DNA from: Planctomycetaceae bacterium
GTDB lineage: Bacteria; Planctomycetota; Planctomycetia; Planctomycetales; Planctomycetaceae
Assembly: GCA_020426085.1 (NCBI GenBank)
Contig: JAGQQP010000045.1
Span: forward strand, 1 to 14,175
Direction of reading: 5' to 3'
Length of the DNA: 14,175 nucleotides
Shown piece by piece: positions 13,683 to 14,175 of the stretch. Every line of letters starts with the position of its first letter. The first letter of the stretch is position 1. The notes beneath the pieces are model-generated. The model was not told where the DNA came from and searched no databases. It was given only the letters and a program-made list of their open reading frames with translations. The position numbers were made by a program, and so were the translations under genes.

Positions 13683-14175
13683 ATGATCTCGAAATTCATC
13701 GATAATCTGTGGCGTCCGCGGCGAACTAAACATCATCGCAGGCTGAAACCCACCACTGCCCCGCTTGCCGCCACAGAAAAGCTGGAAGACCGTACGCTGC
13801 TAAGTGGTCAGGATCTGGTTGCTTTTGCTCAAGCACTTACAGCTGCGAACGTAACACTCTACGGAGCTGCATGGGATGCCAGTACGACTGAGCAAAAAGC
13901 ACTACTGCAGGATGGCGCACAGTTTCTGCAGTTTGTCGATATTACAGATGCGAATCGTGGATTAAGCGGCAGTGCCATCGACGCGGGAATCAGTGATATC
14001 AATGATCTGCACCCCGTCTGGAAGCTGGATGACGGAACACTGATTGATGGCAGCACAATCAACTCAGTAGCTGATCTCGCAGTAGCAACAAATGTTGCGA
14101 TTCCTCAATCTGATGATCCATTTCTGAAAGCGATTGCCGACCAGACTTTGTATTCAGGAACGGGTCTGCATGTTG
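13683..14175 (+). CDS. Exported LExRxLLS-type protein with cysteine-less thioredoxin-like domain (3' partial)
   Basis: ATG 13683 opens a frame that runs off the right edge; 164 residues are visible. The ribosome binding site is weak. The N-terminus is very basic (RPRRTKHHRRLK) and leads to KLEDRTLLS (about 33-41), the planctomycete signature seen near the start of many very large surface or exported proteins. Residues about 42-143 then follow a thioredoxin-like plan: VAFAQALTAANVTLYGAAW, TEQKALLQDGAQFLQFVDIT, DLHPVWKLDDGT with the cis-Pro position at 111, and a final ATNVAIPQSDDP. The WCxxC redox site of relatives is here WDAST (Asp65, Thr68), so disulfide chemistry is lost. The last visible part (DQTLYSGTGLHV) resembles the opening of the domain that precedes a cyclophilin-type isomerase in related giant proteins; that is a recollection and lies beyond the window. 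The protein is probably a long, secreted, cell-envelope product. Confidence 0.75.
   Translation, partial: MISKFIDNLWRPRRTKHHRRLKPTTAPLAATEKLEDRTLLSGQDLVAFAQALTAANVTLYGAAWDASTTEQKALLQDGAQFLQFVDITDANRGLSGSAIDAGISDINDLHPVWKLDDGTLIDGSTINSVADLAVATNVAIPQSDDPFLKAIADQTLYSGTGLHV

Overview
The window looks like a chromosomal segment of a planctomycete, most likely Gimesia or a close relative. Four things point there: a protein starting with the planctomycete LExRxLLS export signature (13683 onward), a DUF6807 protein, amidohydrolases and a PhoD-type phosphatase with export signals, and intergenic repeats of the 'attagccgc...ggggctaat' kind. This assignment rests on gene content and recalled family knowledge, not on a search. 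There are no rRNA or tRNA genes, CRISPR arrays or recognisable transposases.

Layout. 1-2111: the 3' end of an unrecognised gene, then a secreted serine alpha/beta-hydrolase with a C-terminal fibronectin III-like tail. 2112-3537: an AT-richer accessory island. An unrecognised 134-aa gene and a possible 40-aa membrane peptide (both minus strand) lie between two exact 17-bp direct repeats, followed by a block of stem-loop repeats and about 480 bp with no recognisable gene. 3538-4509 (minus): a Tat-exported amidohydrolase of the COG3618 type. 4799-6520: a single-pass membrane protein with two DUF11-like domains. 6620-8092: a PhoD-like metallophosphatase. 8229-11073: a compact same-strand group of a secreted DUF6807 protein, an amidohydrolase with a full set of metal ligands, and a translationally coupled amidohydrolase-fold protein lacking those ligands. 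11086-13125 (minus): a short SecA paralogue ending convergently 12 bp from that operon. 13683-14175: the start of an exported protein, divergent from secA, whose thioredoxin-like domain lacks the redox cysteines.

How the genes may work together. The 8229-11073 group reads as a small catabolic or modification operon: DUF6807 outside the cytoplasm, plus an active/inactive amidohydrolase pair that may form one complex. The substrate cannot be told from sequence. The SecA paralogue and the divergent LEDRTLLS protein share one 557-bp intergenic region, so they could be co-regulated or could be a transporter and its cargo; this is inference. The strongest candidates for something undescribed are the repeat-bracketed cassette (2118-2770), the metal-dead amidohydrolase partner, and the SecA paralogue next to the cysteine-less thioredoxin-like exported protein.
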